Source of the DNA: Myotis daubentonii
Taxonomy: Eukaryota > Chordata > Mammalia > Chiroptera > Vespertilionidae
Direction: 5' to 3'
DNA length: 64,000 nt
Assembly: GCF_963259705.1 (NCBI RefSeq)
Contig: NC_081840.1
Location: 145,053,549 to 145,117,548 of the forward strand
Position 1 is the first letter of the stretch; every line of letters begins with the position of its first letter. The translations under genes and the position numbers were made by a program. Shown here in pieces: positions 43,709 through 55,199 of this stretch. The notes beneath the pieces are model-generated. The model searched no databases, was not told where the DNA came from, and was given only the letters and a program-made list of their open reading frames with translations.

Positions 43709-43738
43709 ATTAGTGTCCCAGTACACGGATTCATGCAC
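43709..43738 (-). repeat. Orphan Helitron 3'-end-like sequence
   Basis: On the minus strand, GTGCATGAATCCGTGTACTGG then GACACTAAT resembles the HeliBat hairpin and CTRR end (expected CGGGCCTCTAG). No matching 5' end lies nearby. Probably a remnant or a variant Helitron. Confidence 0.5.
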
Positions 43739-43763
43739 ATGAAAGGAAATTAATTAGAAGAAA

Positions 43764-44123
43764 TCTACACTAATAAAATAGAAACATGCAAATTGGTGTC
43801 ACTCTGCTACACCCACCAGCCAAACAGGATGAGTATGCAAATTAACCCAACAAAGATGGCAGTTAATCTGCATATGAAGGTGCAGAGCAAAGACTGAAGG
43901 CTCCACTGGAGTGAAGACTGAAGACGATTGAAGACTGAAGACGACTGAAGACTGAAGAGGCTTGCCTTCTCTGCTGCAGTTGGAGAGGAGAAGCCTCCAG
44001 GCTTGGCTTCTCCGCTGTGGCCTGAGCGAAGGACTGGGTCCCGGGTGCCAGAGGAAAACCAGTGCCAGCAGCCAGGGGAAGGAAGGCCTATTGCATGAAT
44101 CTCTTCGTGCAACAGGCCTCTAG
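43764..44123 (+). mobile_element. Variant Helitron, 360 bp, with 17-bp tandem repeats
   Basis: Starts TCTACACTAATAAAATAG after host A, and ends TTGCATGAATCTCTTCGTGCAA, CAGGCCTCTAG before host T. The hairpin has a longer loop than the common type. Three 17-bp units GAAGACTGAAGACGATT-like lie at 43913, 43930 and 43947. No coding capacity; the frame at 43807-44112 is spurious. Confidence 0.9.
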
Positions 44124-44534
44124 TATTTTAATATTGCTATTCACCCCTTCTCTATAATAGAAGTGTCAACCAAATTAACAATCAACAGATCAAAAAACAT
44201 GCGTGCGATTGAGGTAGGATTGGCGCCAGCGAGAGCTTTATATGTATTGTGTATGCACGAGTCAACATAGCCTTTTATAGATATAGAACAAACTGGCTTC
44301 ATTAGACCTGCTTTCTGATGTAGCTAAACTTTTTCCAGCCCAGTGAAGCACCCCAATTTCTCTTTCAGGTAATTGTCAGCAACACAGCAGTAAATATCAA
44401 CACAAAGCACATTATTATTATAGATCACCCAGGGAGAACAAAGGGTAAAATATTTAACTATAGCAGTGTTTGACTGTATTCTGCACAGTGAGAAAACTGA
44501 AGTCATTTTCAAGATCCACCATTTCTTACTTCTT

Positions 44535-44663
44535 TTCAGTTAGGTCAAGTTTCTAAACTTTCTAAATCTCCATGTGCTGGCTAATGAAAAGAAAATAGGG
44601 TTCTACTGAGTCTCCTATCTACCTATTCCAGGACTTCTATGAGGATCAAATGAGATGAGGCAT
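44535..44663 (+). repeat. MIR SINE, interrupted by an L1 3' end
   Basis: 'gtcaagtttctaaactttctaaatctccatgtgctggctaatga', then 'ggacttctatgaggatcaaatgagatgagg' is sense MIR. The following L1 insertion duplicates the last 16 bases. Confidence 0.7.
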
Positions 44664-44775
44664 CTGTGTCCATTGGTTAGGCTTATATGAGAAGGCATGA
44701 GTCATGGGGGGTGGGGGGGGGATAAGGACACATATGTAATATCTTAATCAATAAAGAAAAAAATAAATTTTAAAA
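44664..44775 (+). mobile_element. Very short L1 3'-end insertion
   Basis: L1 3' UTR end with a G-rich run ('gtgtccattggttaggcttatatg', 'ggacacatatgtaatatctt') and A-rich tail. Flanks AAATGAGATGAGGCAT (44648-44663) and AAATGAGGTGAAGCAT (44776-44791) are the target duplication with two mismatches. Confidence 0.92.
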
Positions 44776-44934
44776 AAATGAGGTGAAGCATGGGAAAATG
44801 CTTCATAAACATTTGGTTAAACTATAAAATGTTTGCACCTGACTATAAAGCAAGTTGGGTTCCTGGGCTGAAGAAACTCAAAGGAGGCTAGTCACTAGGG
44901 AGAGGAAGCTGAGCATTGCTATGTGAAGTCATTA

Positions 44935-45225
44935 CCCGGTGCCCACAGCGACTGTTTCCGGGCTGGGCTGGGCTGTGGGCTGCATTTTGCATCTTGGGGT
45001 CTTGGCAGCATTGGCTGCGATTTGATGGGCTGTTGCTCTGGGGTGGTGGTGGGGCCTGTGTTGGTTTGTTGGCACCAGGTCCGTAGTGCCATTGTTTATT
45101 TTTAAATGGCCAGTGCATGTCATGGGCAGCTCCTGTGTTGAGCGTCTGCCCCCTGGTGGTCAGTGCTCATCATAACTACGGGTCGGACAGCTGGACACTT
45201 AGCCTTTGATATATATATATATAGA
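44935..45225 (-). mobile_element. HeliBat-type Helitron, 3' end missing
   Basis: Minus-strand 5' end TCTATATATATATATATC, AAAGGCTAAGTGTCC, with the start expanded into a TA run. The interior carries the CTCF-like module and 'acgggtcggacagctgg'. No hairpin/CTAG is found at the lower-coordinate end, so it is truncated; the left limit is approximate. Confidence 0.75.
45146..45159 (-). promoter_or_regulatory. CTCF core motif match inside Helitron
   Basis: Minus strand CCACCAGGGGGCAG is a full match to CCASYAGRKGGCRS and lies in the same orientation, relative to the Helitron, as the other sites. Confidence 0.6.
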
Positions 45226-45347
45226 TGTTTGGAAGTCCATGCTATTATACTGGAAGCCCTTGAATAGACAACTCAGCATTTCTCTTTGATCCCAGGTAAA
45301 TAAATGGAACTATTTCGAATGTCCCTTTATCAATGAGTTAGGAGAGG

Positions 45348-45575
45348 CAGCATGGTGTAATTAAAGATAGGACTTGAAATCAGGTTCAAATCTCACCTCT
45401 TCCTCTAACTAACTATCTATGTCCATGGGGGGAAGTTTTTTAAAGCTTTCTTCACCTCTGCCTACTCACCTGTAAAACAGGGATAATACTACCTATCTCA
45501 CAGGGGTTTAAAGGCTACTGCCTCACATGTACGTACTTGGTATGATGAGTAGAAATAATGAGCACTCAGATAATT
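45348..45575 (+). repeat. MIR SINE, nearly full length
   Basis: Runs from 'agcatggtgtaattaaagataggacttgaaatcaggttcaaatctcacc' (tRNA part) through 'tcacctgtaaaacagggataatactacctatctcacagggg' to 'gagcactcagataattgtt'. Confidence 0.85.
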
Positions 45576-45579
45576 GTTC

Positions 45580-46150
45580 CAAGAGAAATAAGCATAGCCA
45601 TCGTATTCACAGCAGCAGTAGCTGCTGTTATTGGACCATATCAACAAAGAAATAGCTTATATCCCAAATCAAAAGCTCATATTTTATTTTATTCAATGTT
45701 TAGGTTTCTATTTTGTGAAAGTTTGACATAAATAATATCTATAGATATAAACTAAAATTTACAGTTATAAACAAAAACCCTTTAATTTCTGGTTTTAAGA
45801 TACTGCAATAATATGAGAAGGTTTAAGACAACATTTTTAGTCCTTAAATATTAATCAAATGTTCTCTGATTTTCAAAGCAATGAGGGGGGAAAAAAGAGA
45901 TTAACTGTATAATAAATATAATATGCAGCAGTGGAGAAATTAGTATAAAAGGTAAAATTTTTCAGTCAATACAAATTCCTTGCCAAATATGTAAAGAAAG
46001 AAACTATTCTTTATCAGAATATTTAGTAAAGAAAATAAGACCCAACACCACCTGGCAAAAAGGTGCATGAAAACTTTCTACTGCAGGTTGTGAGTGTATC
46101 AGGCAAATGACCAACAAATGCATACATTATTTTCTAAATTAAAAGAAAGT
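45580..46150. other. AT-rich DNA, nothing recognised
   Basis: No supported gene or repeat. Confidence 0.45.
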
Positions 46151-46154
46151 ATTA

Positions 46155-46320
46155 AATAACTGCATGGCCTTAGGAATATTTCTTAATATCTCTAAACATC
46201 ATTTTCCTCATAAGTAAAGTTGGGATAATAATGATGAGGTTATTGTCATATGTATAGAATTACTAGCCGGTGGTACACATAAAGCGCTTAATATAATGCC
46301 TATCACTTTGTTATTATTGT
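46155..46320 (+). repeat. MIR SINE
   Basis: 'gcatggccttaggaatatttcttaatatctctaaacatcattttcctcataagtaaagttgggataataatgatg' then 'cataaagcgcttaatataatgcc' is the sense MIR core and 3' part. Confidence 0.8.
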
Positions 46321-46324
46321 CTAC

Positions 46325-46844
46325 CATTGTAACTCGGCTAGTAGGATTAAAGTAATTAGGTAGAAGAATTTCTGAAGACATATCAGAAAATAATAATCTT
46401 TCTAATTTCTAATACCTAAACCTGTCACAAGATTAGAGTGAAGTTTCAGGTATGTCACAGGCTCCTGTGTCCTCACTTACTCTCAGTGTGTAAGTAGGAA
46501 TTACTAACCTGGGGGAAGTACTGAACAGGAGTTCTGGGTTTTAATCAAGCAAGCTAGTTATGTTAACAATGATACCTCTTATCATCCACCTGTCATAATT
46601 TTTTTTCAAAAACATTTTTATCAAAAAGCTATTTTACAAAGAGTTTTACATTTCTAACAGTGGGAGATCCTTTCTAATTACTCATCAAATTAGCTTGGAC
46701 AACATTTCAGGAGTGTGTGAGAACTTGTTACTGGGAAGTAGCACATAGGAAGAGCATGGTAGGATGCAGTTTGCCTGTCAGGGCATCCATCCTTAAGCAA
46801 TGACCTCAGTAGACTTCGCAAAAAGTCTGTTTTATTGATTTATT
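46325..46844. other. No feature recognised
   Basis: No supported gene or repeat. Confidence 0.4.
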
Positions 46845-47215
46845 CATTGACTATAGTGACCAACTGCTATAACAAGCAAACCTGAAATTTCAGTGGTTTT
46901 ACACTACATGATGTAGTTCTCATACACAGGATCCCATCAAACATTCTAATCCAATCAACAGCTTTCATTCATGGAAAATCCAGGTAGTTCTATCAGTGAG
47001 TCTACCAAGTCTTAGGATCTCTTCGGAATCCTCTGCTGCATATTCCACCCCCAGCTAGACAACAGGCAAAAAGAAAGAGACCTCAGAAATTGAGTGCCTG
47101 ACACTTAAGCGCTTCAGCTTAGAGTAGATAAACATCACTCCATACAGCACATTGGCATGAACTGGATACATGGTCCCACTTAGATGCAAGGGAAGCTGGG
47201 AAAACTAGCCAGGTA
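46845..47215 (+). repeat. Ancient interspersed repeat, family not assigned (shared with 1640-1990)
   Basis: Opens 'tagtgaccaactgctataacaagcaaacc' and closes 'ctggatacatggtcccacttagatgcaagggaagctgggaaa'. This is the layout of an old mammalian repeat that I recognise but cannot name. Confidence 0.4.
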
Positions 47216-47219
47216 GCCA

Positions 47220-48105
47220 GTTCCCAGAAACTGTGGAAGGGGATCGCGGTGTGATTCTGTGTTGCTCAATTAACTATCACCTCTATAGCACCCAGGCACT
47301 GGGGATAGATTGACTTCTTTTTAATAAACATCTCTCATTATGGAGCTTACAGTCTAATTCATTTACTCTAATTGGGAGCTCTCTCCTAATGACCCAGTGG
47401 GCTGGATTGCCTTTTATCAACTTTGCTCTAATCCCTGTTTATATTGTGGAACTACATGTCCCAAAATTCCTTTCCAGCACCAGTCGGGTTGGCTTCTGCC
47501 AATGAGGTGTTCACAGAGATTTGTGCAGAAGCCATTTTTCTCAGCAGCAGCTGTGTGCAGGCAGATGAGATCATTGTTGGCAGCACTCCTTGGCAATCAG
47601 TGCTTCTCCCATGAATCACCTGCTGGAAGCAGGCAGCTGAGGTCATCAGAAGCTTCCAGTGGCTCCAGCCGTCCTCCTGAGAATAGCCCTCTTCAGTATT
47701 CCTTGCAACTAGAATCACTGATAGAGGCTGTCCTGCAATCCTGCACGTTTTTAATTTGAAAAATAATCTTCCAGCCTTTCTCTCCCTCAGCAAGGCTCTG
47801 TATTAATTTTCTTCCTATCCAAAATACTAGTGGGACTTCTGTTTTCTGACAAAACCTGATATATGCCAGGTCTTATGCTAGATAATAGAGAATACAATTG
47901 ACAGACCAAATAGATAAATGTCTACCTTTATTGTGTTTATTTATAATAAACTCAGTGAAAAACAAATATAAAACATAATAAACATATATAGATAGATAGA
48001 TATAGATAGATATTCTCACAAGCACTTTAAAGAAAAACTATAGGGTGTTGCAAGATTGTTCAACAAGAGGACTTTTTTCAAGATGGGTAATATAAAAGTC
48101 GAGAT
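47220..48105. other. Mostly unrecognised; overlapping frames at 47397-47793
   Basis: The 120-residue plus and 113-residue minus frames coincide over a GC-balanced stretch whose start ('ggaactacatgtcccaaaattcctttccagc') looks repeat-derived. 47290-47365 resembles the antisense L2 tail. A (GATA)-type run is at about 47988-48012. Confidence 0.4.
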
Positions 48106-48109
48106 GCTA

Positions 48110-48530
48110 AAATATTATCCTGGCACAGAAAAGAGGTAAAGTTATCTGGCAGAAGAAACAGCCTTGAGAAAGCTGGGAGTAAGAACGACCATGGCAGGTG
48201 TTCTATTGAAGCAACTGGGAAGAGTTCAGTGTGGCTAGATTTTTAAATGACAGCATTGAGCGATATAACACATGAGATCAGAGAATTAAGACGATTTTGC
48301 AGGATGTGGTAAGCCATGTTAGAGATTTTGTACTGTAAGAGCAATTTGGAGCCATTGAATGATATAAATTAGGGGAAATGATAGGAAATTTTTAACATTT
48401 TGGAAATTTCATTTTGACCTCCATATGTAAAATGGAAAGGGAAATGAAGAAGACAAGAGGAGGAGACAGATAGAAGATTATTGCCATAATTCAAGTAAGA
48501 AATTATGCTATGGCAGTGAGTCTTTCTCTG
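48110..48530 (-). repeat. L2 LINE fragment, antisense
   Basis: 'gcaactgggaagagttcagtgtggctag', 'ggatgtggtaagccatgttagagattttgtactgtaagagcaatttggagccattgaatg' and 'agattattgccataattcaagtaagaaattatgctatggcag' keep the antisense L2 order. Confidence 0.65.
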
Positions 48531-48548
48531 GATTTACTGAATACTATT

Positions 48549-48642
48549 GAGTTTCATTTAGAATCAGGTTCTACTTACCTCCTTGGGACTGTAAGGGGTA
48601 AGTAGAACCCAATTCTAAATGAAACTCCACTTACCCCTTACA
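48549..48642. repeat. Overlapping inverted repeats able to form alternative hairpins
   Basis: A 31-bp arm at 48549-48579 pairs with 48597-48627 (two mismatches, 17-bp loop). In addition TGTAAGGGGTAAGT at 48590-48603 pairs perfectly with ACTTACCCCTTACA at 48629-48642. The two stems share bases and exclude one another. No terminal signature of a known transposon. Confidence 0.85.
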
Positions 48643-48644
48643 TT

Positions 48645-49360
48645 CTACATGTTAAATTCCTACTCATAGTTAGTCTCAGTAACTGAATTTCTAATACATG
48701 ATACCAAATATACTTGAAAGTAACTGACTCTCAGACTGTCCCTCTGCCCATTGCCTTAGTAAACATGTCTTCCCAACCATGTCATGCTATGCTCACCCCT
48801 GGGACCTGTTTTTCTTGCCTACTGAAGACCTTTTCCTAAATAACTCCTACCCTACTTTTTCTGATGCTGAGACCTTTCAACTTGCTGTCATTTCTCTGTG
48901 AAATTGTTTGTTCTCCAACTCCTTACCATGTTGCCTTATTCTCCCTATGACTGAAGCTCCAATGAAAACACTGGTGGTAGCATGGATTCTAAGATGCATG
49001 GACATAGATCTCACTAGAATTTTGAACCTGCCCTGACCTGCAGTCCTTCGACTGGGATCTAGTAGCATAGATATTTGCTAAACCTGCATTTAATAGCTAT
49101 TTTGACCCAAATAAGCAAATTCATCATCTAAATGTCATGAGAGAAATTATAAGTTTACAGGTACATTGATTCATTCATCCTGTTGTTACTGAAGGCCAGC
49201 CCTATGCATTGAATTTTGCTAACCTCTGGAAAAGATGAAAATGTCAAATGGCACACAATTCTTTCTTCCAAGAAGTTAAGCCAGTTGGAAAGCCAAAGAA
49301 TATAAACACTGAACATTTAGCTAATAACATAATTATCTCAAGATGGTAGATATTGATTCA
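48645..49360. other. Mostly unrecognised; possible L2 tail at about 49160-49300
   Basis: 'tcattcatcctgttgttactgaaggccagccctatgc' resembles the antisense L2 3' end. Nothing else supported. Confidence 0.35.
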
Positions 49361-49364
49361 ATTG

Positions 49365-49545
49365 GATGCTTACCCTGTGCCAGGTTCTGAGCCAAAGGCA
49401 TGACATGTCATTTTTTTTTAATTATTGTAATGCCCTGCAATTTAAAAAAAATGGAAATGAGACTCAGAGAAGTTAGGTGACTTATCCAAGATCGTATGGA
49501 GGGTAAATAGTAAAGGTGGAATAAGTCCCAAGTCCGTTTTACCAC
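49365..49545 (-). repeat. MIR SINE
   Basis: 'gatgcttaccctgtgccaggttctgagcc', then 'atggaaatgagactcagagaagttaggtgacttatccaagatcgtatggagggtaaatagtaaagg' is antisense MIR, with a T-rich insertion between. Confidence 0.82.
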
Positions 49546-49549
49546 AGGG

Positions 49550-52500
49550 GATTTTCCCTTTACCTGTGTGCTGTGGGTGCTTGCCTTCTAATGCTCATGA
49601 GTCATTTTATATCCTCGTCTAAAACCCATCACTAATGCCTCTAGTATGGATACTAGTCGATGTCAATTCTACATGTGAGATGAAATGAGGACATGAAAAA
49701 GTATCTATAGCATGTGGTAGCTTCATTTCCAGGTTTTGGAGTCTAATAAAGCAAGCACTAGACCACAAGCACTAGACTCCTTGATGTTTGCCTTCCTCTC
49801 ATCTCTACTACTCATGTACCTGTGTGGATGCTAAACTGAGGGTAGTTGATACCAGAGAAAGATGTATACCTAAATGCAGGGGAAAGGTTATTAGGTGCCA
49901 TATTCTATAAATGGGTATTTATATAAAAACATTCAAATATTTTTCAGATTTTTGCTATTAATTGAAGGGTACAGGCATCCCAGCCAAATGACAAAATATT
50001 CAAGTTTTCTTGGTAGATATATCCTTGTAGTGAAGATGGATAGCACAGCTTCATGACATTTAAAAGCATCTTTAGCTTAATTTACCCTGACTCAAGCAAA
50101 TTTCTGATTTAAAATTAGCTTCAAAAATAGACCCTTCTAACCAAAAAAGTCTCTTAACTGATCAGCTTTTTAACGTTTTCCTGTCAGTCTTGGTTGTGAT
50201 ATTTTTCATTGAAAATGTATTAGCTAGCATTCTAGATCTTAAATGCCTATCACATGTACTTGAAATATATAGCATGTTATAATTCTAACCCATAAATTCC
50301 TCCCACTTTCTACCTGCTCCTTCATTTCCTATCGATATAAATAGCTTCACTATCCTCTCAGGTCACCTACACCAAATGCTGAGAAGTTATCTTCAAATTC
50401 TTTCTCTCCTTGGTCCTTGCTTTAAACTGGTTATTGTGTCCTGTCAATTCTTCCATGTAACATTTCTTTTAACACCATTGCTGCTATCTTGGTCCCTCAT
50501 CAATTCTCCCCAAATGTTATAAAGTTCTCTCTACCACTTACTATGATTTCAAATCAATCATTGCCTTAAAGAGAACTTTTTAAAATTCTGACCGACATGA
50601 CCTAAATAACAAAACCAAAAAAGGGAAATGCATTGGCTCGAGTAACAAAAAAATGTAAGAGTAGTTCTAACCTCAGTTGCAATTGGATCTATGGACTCAA
50701 GCCTATTTTTAGGTTTCTTTTTCCATCCCTCACCTCTGGTTTTGTCAATATACTGGCCTGATCCTCACCTATTGCAGGCAGACTTTCTCCACATGGTGGG
50801 TTTGGCACATAGGAAGATACACCGGCCAAATCCCCCTTCCAGACAGGACCTGCTACCAGCTGCAGGAGTGCAGAGAGCCAACGGCCTCCAGGGGTCTGTG
50901 TCTCATCTGCACAGAGCCAGCTCATTCGAGGTTACACCTCCACCCCAAACTCCATCTGTCTGCTTCTAGAGAACTCAGCATAAACAGTGGGTGGCATGGC
51001 CCAAGTGATCGGACTTCACATATCACAGCTGAGCTCTGATTAGAATAATCCTAAAGATGGAGTTTGATTGGCCCTACTTGGTTCACATATCATTCTTTGG
51101 AGGAATTAGTAGGGCCATGGAATCAGGGACTGTGTTTAACCCCCACCAACACCACATGGAGCTAGAAGGACCAGATATCTAAAGGAAGGAAGGAAGGGGT
51201 TGTCTTTTGTAATCTCCCATCCACCCAACTGAGAGCTCTTTCTAAAACATAGATCTCAATCTGTTTGTGTGTGTTTCTTAAGCATTATCAACTTTCTCCA
51301 TTGCTTATAGCAGAATATTGGTGAAAAACACTCATTCTAACACAAACCACTCTAAAGGGCACAGATTCCGCAAAACATTTCTCTGGGGCATGTTACTTAG
51401 GAACACTTTCTGACTCGAATCAGGATTGCATTTTGCCTAAGAAGTTCTCCAGAGGAATGCAGCTGCTGCCTTCAGTGCAGCTGCTCCAATGCGTCAAGGC
51501 CAGCCAGCGTCCTGGCAGTTCTCATGGCTTTTCATTCTTGGCTGCAACATGGTTGCCAAGACTTTAGCCATCATGACCTCATTTAAAGCAGGACAAAGCT
51601 GAGAGGGAGGAGGCACATCAAAGCTTTCCCAGAACCACCACTCCATGTGCACACACATACATATACACACAAACCCACCAGGTTTCTACTAACAGTTTAT
51701 GGACAAGTAATGAGTCATGTGAAAAGATCTAACCACAGGGGGAATGACAGAAGGTAAGGCTCTGTAGGAGCCATCAAGGAATTTAAACTAGAGAAGAGGC
51801 AAAGTGAGAACACAAGAGGGTTAAGAATTGACAATGAAAAGGTTGTAGAATTGTAAGTTCCAGCGAGGCAAAGGAATGTTTGGAGTCAGAGTACCAGGCA
51901 GAGGAAAGGAGGATGATAGGAGGCCGTAAGTACAGAACAAAGCTTGAAAACTGGGATTGTGGAATTACTTGAAGTTATTTGTAATGATCAGGTATAAGAT
52001 AGAGGCGTGGGAGTCAGGGGTTAAGTGGAAGCATGAATACAGAACAAGATCAATGGAGGAGAGGAGGGCAGCCAAGCAAGTGTCTAGCATAGAGCAGACA
52101 CCTGGTAAATAAATGATAACCTGACTGACTTTCCAGCCAATATTACCTGCCATCTAGATTTCTCTCCTGAGATGGAAGCCTCCTGTCCAAAAGCTTTCTC
52201 CTTTCTGCGGCCCTATAGGCGCCTAATGTCAACATGCTCCAAGTTCAAATCATAATCTCTCAGTTGTGAGCGCCCCCGCCCCGCTTTGGGTTCTATGGTT
52301 AGCTAAGTGTGCCTGGTTATCTCAGCCAGAAATCTCATTTTCCTTGACTCCTTCTCTTTCTCCCTGACTACATCTTACAGTTATAAGCAGTAATTGCTAA
52401 CTTAGAATTATTATTATTCTTTCTTCTCTTCCTCTGATATCTTGGCCAAACCTGCATCCTTTCTTAGCAGGACTTTTGTAGAAATCTTTGAAATAATCTC

Positions 52501-52835
52501 CCTATATGGAATGACTTTTCTTAAAACTTTTTTTAAATTAAAATTTTCTCAAGAATTTCAAAAGTAACATGTTGACCCCACTCTATGAATCTAGAGAAAG
52601 ATGTGCAAAGTACCACCTGTTCCTCCTGCCAATGCAATGTGAATAAACTATTATCCATCTTTCACACGTCAACCACAAACATAATTAGTCACTTACAGGA
52701 TTGTTTTTACTATTTGCTTTTACAAAATGGGACAGATCTATATGCCCTATATGCTAATTTAGAGGATCCTAAAGCCAGCATCTAACACACTGATGGATCT
52801 CAGTAACTTGTGGGTTATGTTTGAATTATTTTGTT
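49550..52835. other. About 3.3 kb without a recognised gene; weak repeat hints only
   Basis: 50690-51170 has a moderately GC-rich stretch with overlapping domain-free frames on both strands. 52075-52125 ('gtgtctagcatagagcagacacctggtaaataaatgataacctg') resembles the sense L2 tail. The remainder is unremarkable. Confidence 0.35.
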
Positions 52836-52839
52836 ACTT

Positions 52840-52975
52840 TTGCTTATCATAGTAATCACTTGTTTAATCACACACTTATTTGTCTGTTAGATTCATAGTC
52901 ATGACCTTTATCCTCACAGTGCAATCTTGTTCACTGATATGTTTCTACTACTTAGAGCGGGGTCTAGTGTCAAAC
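52840..52975 (+). repeat. L2 3'-end fragment
   Basis: 'cacacttatttgtctgttagattcatagtcatgacc', then 'gttcactgatatgtttctactacttagagcggggtctagtg' follows the sense L2 3' region. Confidence 0.5.
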
Positions 52976-53044
52976 ACAGCTTTTTTTGAGTGAGCGCATA
53001 GATAGTTAAATAGCAATAGCAAATAATGTGTCACTCAAACAAGA

Positions 53045-53290
53045 GCTGAAATTTGACAATGTGCTCAATAGACCAGTGCTGCCAGGACAGACTCTGTGTT
53101 TACATGTATTATCTCTTTTGTTACTCAAAAACTAGAAAGTAGATAGTGACATAATAACTTCATTTAATAGATGAAGAAATAGAAACTTAGAAAAAATTGT
53201 TACTTGTTCAGAAGTCATGACCCAGGTGAAGGATTAAGGCTTTAATCAAGGTCTTTCTAATGCCATGCTCTTAAGGAGTGTGGCACTAAC
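53045..53290 (-). repeat. MIR SINE
   Basis: 'gtgtttacatgtattatctcttttgttac', 'taacttcatttaatagatgaagaaatagaaacttag' and 'ttctaatgccatgctcttaa' are in antisense MIR order. Confidence 0.8.
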
Positions 53291-53379
53291 AAATGCATTA
53301 CCTTTATAACAGTTTGAGCATATTTCAATTTTCCCCCAAAATACATTTTGCCACTCGCTTGCATTTAATTAGGGCATTT

Positions 53380-54587
53380 TTTCTAATTTTCAGTTTTTAT
53401 TTTTATTGAGAGAGAATTGATATATAACATTACATTAGTTTACAACATAATAATTCAGTATTTGTATATGTCGCAAAATGATCACAGGTCTAGTTAGTAT
53501 TCTCATACCTAGTTACAGTTTTTTTCTTGTGTTGAAAAGTCCTTAAGATTTACTCTCAGCAGTTTTAAATATTCAATACAGTACTATTAACTATAGTCAC
53601 CATGCTGTACATTACATCCCCATGACTTATATATTTATTTATTTTACAATTGGAAGTTTATGCTTTTTGACCCTATTCATCCATTTCACCCATTCCCTAC
53701 TGCCTGCCTCCAGCAACCAATACCAATCTGTTCTCTGTATCTATGAGCTTGGATTTTGGTTTTATAGGGTGGTTTTTTTTTTTTGTTTTGTTTTGTTTTG
53801 TTTAGGGTTTCTTTTGGACAGGGGTGGGGGGCGTTATTTATATAGAAGTGAGATTATGCATTATTTGTCTTTCTCTAACTTATTTCATTTAGCAATAATC
53901 CCCTCAAGGTCCTCTCATATAGTTGCAAATAGCAGGATTTTCTTCTTATTTTATTGCTGAATAATATTTTATTGTATACACACATGCACATCACACTACC
54001 TTTATTCATTCATTCACCAAAGGAACTTAGATTGTTTTCATGTCTTGGCTACTGTGAGTAATGTTACAATGAACATGGAGGTACAGAAATCATTTTCATT
54101 TTCCTGAGATAACTACTCAGAAGAGGAATTGCTGGAGCATATGGCAGTTCTACTTTTAATCTTTTAAGAAACCTCCATACTGTTTTCCATACCTATTTAC
54201 ATTTTCCTGCACCAATTTACATTCCTACCAACAATGCACAAGGGTTCCCTTTTCTCCACATCCTCTTCAACACTTGTGACTTTTTGTCATTTTAATAATA
54301 GCCACTCTGTGAGGTTTTGATTTGCATTTCCCTGATGACTAGTGATTCAGAACATTTTTTTTTCATTTACCTGTTGGCCATCTGTATGTCTTCTTTGGGA
54401 AAAAAATGTCTATTCAGATCCTCTGCCCATTTTTTTTGTTATTGGGTTGTATGAGTTCTTTATATATTTTGGACTAACCCTTATCAGATATGTGATTTTC
54501 AAATATTTTCTCCCATTCAGTAGGTTGCCTTTTCATTTTGGTGATGGTTTCCTTTACTGTAAAGAAGCTTTTTAGTTTGGCAGCTCA
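53380..54587 (-). mobile_element. Old L1 3' UTR and ORF2 C-terminal region, antisense
   Basis: 'tttttattgagagagaattgatatataacattacattag' (antisense 3' UTR), then 'gaataatattttattgtata', 'ctactgtgagtaatgttacaatgaacatgg', 'gtgaggttttgatttgcatttccctgatgactagtgat' and 'gggttgtatgagttctttatatattttgg' follow antisense L1 order. Many mutations; no ORF survives. Confidence 0.9.
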
Positions 54588-54589
54588 AC

Positions 54590-55195
54590 ATTTATCATTC
54601 CTGCAACTTCTCCGTTCTCTGCTGTGGCCTGTGGAGAGTAACTTTTACTATAAACTCTTCATGGTGATGAGAATTATTAATTAACTATGGTAATTTCTTT
54701 TTTTGAGACAGGAATTTAAATAGTTGGACAATATTTTTACCTGTTCAACAGATCAAGCAATTAATGTTAATAGTTTCCTGATGAAAATAGGAAACCCTAT
54801 TTTCAAGAATAAGTTTATTCTATTAAGCATATTTTACTCTAAGCCTAAAGCAGCTATGACAAAATATACAAAGGTTTCTTAAGTAATGCAAATAAAATCC
54901 TCTAATTTTTTTTCTTTATGAACTAAAATGAAGAATACTTTGTTTTCTTGGAGTGAGAAGTAGAGAGTTTGGGATCTCCAGGTATTATTCCTTATACACA
55001 ATAAATGATTCCTGAGCTGCTTTCTAAAGAAATGGATACACAGAGCTGTGTGATGTTCGACTAGAGATTTTTCTTTTTTTGATGAAGCATTTTGAAAAGG
55101 GATAAGGTGGAAATTGTTTTGTTTCACTATGTGGTGTGTCATATAAATCCCTTGTACAAAAGAGAGTTAACATGGGAGATTTGACTTCTATCCTT
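54590..55195. other. No feature recognised
   Basis: No supported gene or repeat; the 87-residue minus frame has no domain. Confidence 0.4.
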
Positions 55196-55199
55196 TGAA

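Noticed and set aside
47397..47793. 120-residue plus and 113-residue minus frames
   Set aside because: Antisense frames over the same bases with no recognisable domain; the left part looks repeat-derived.
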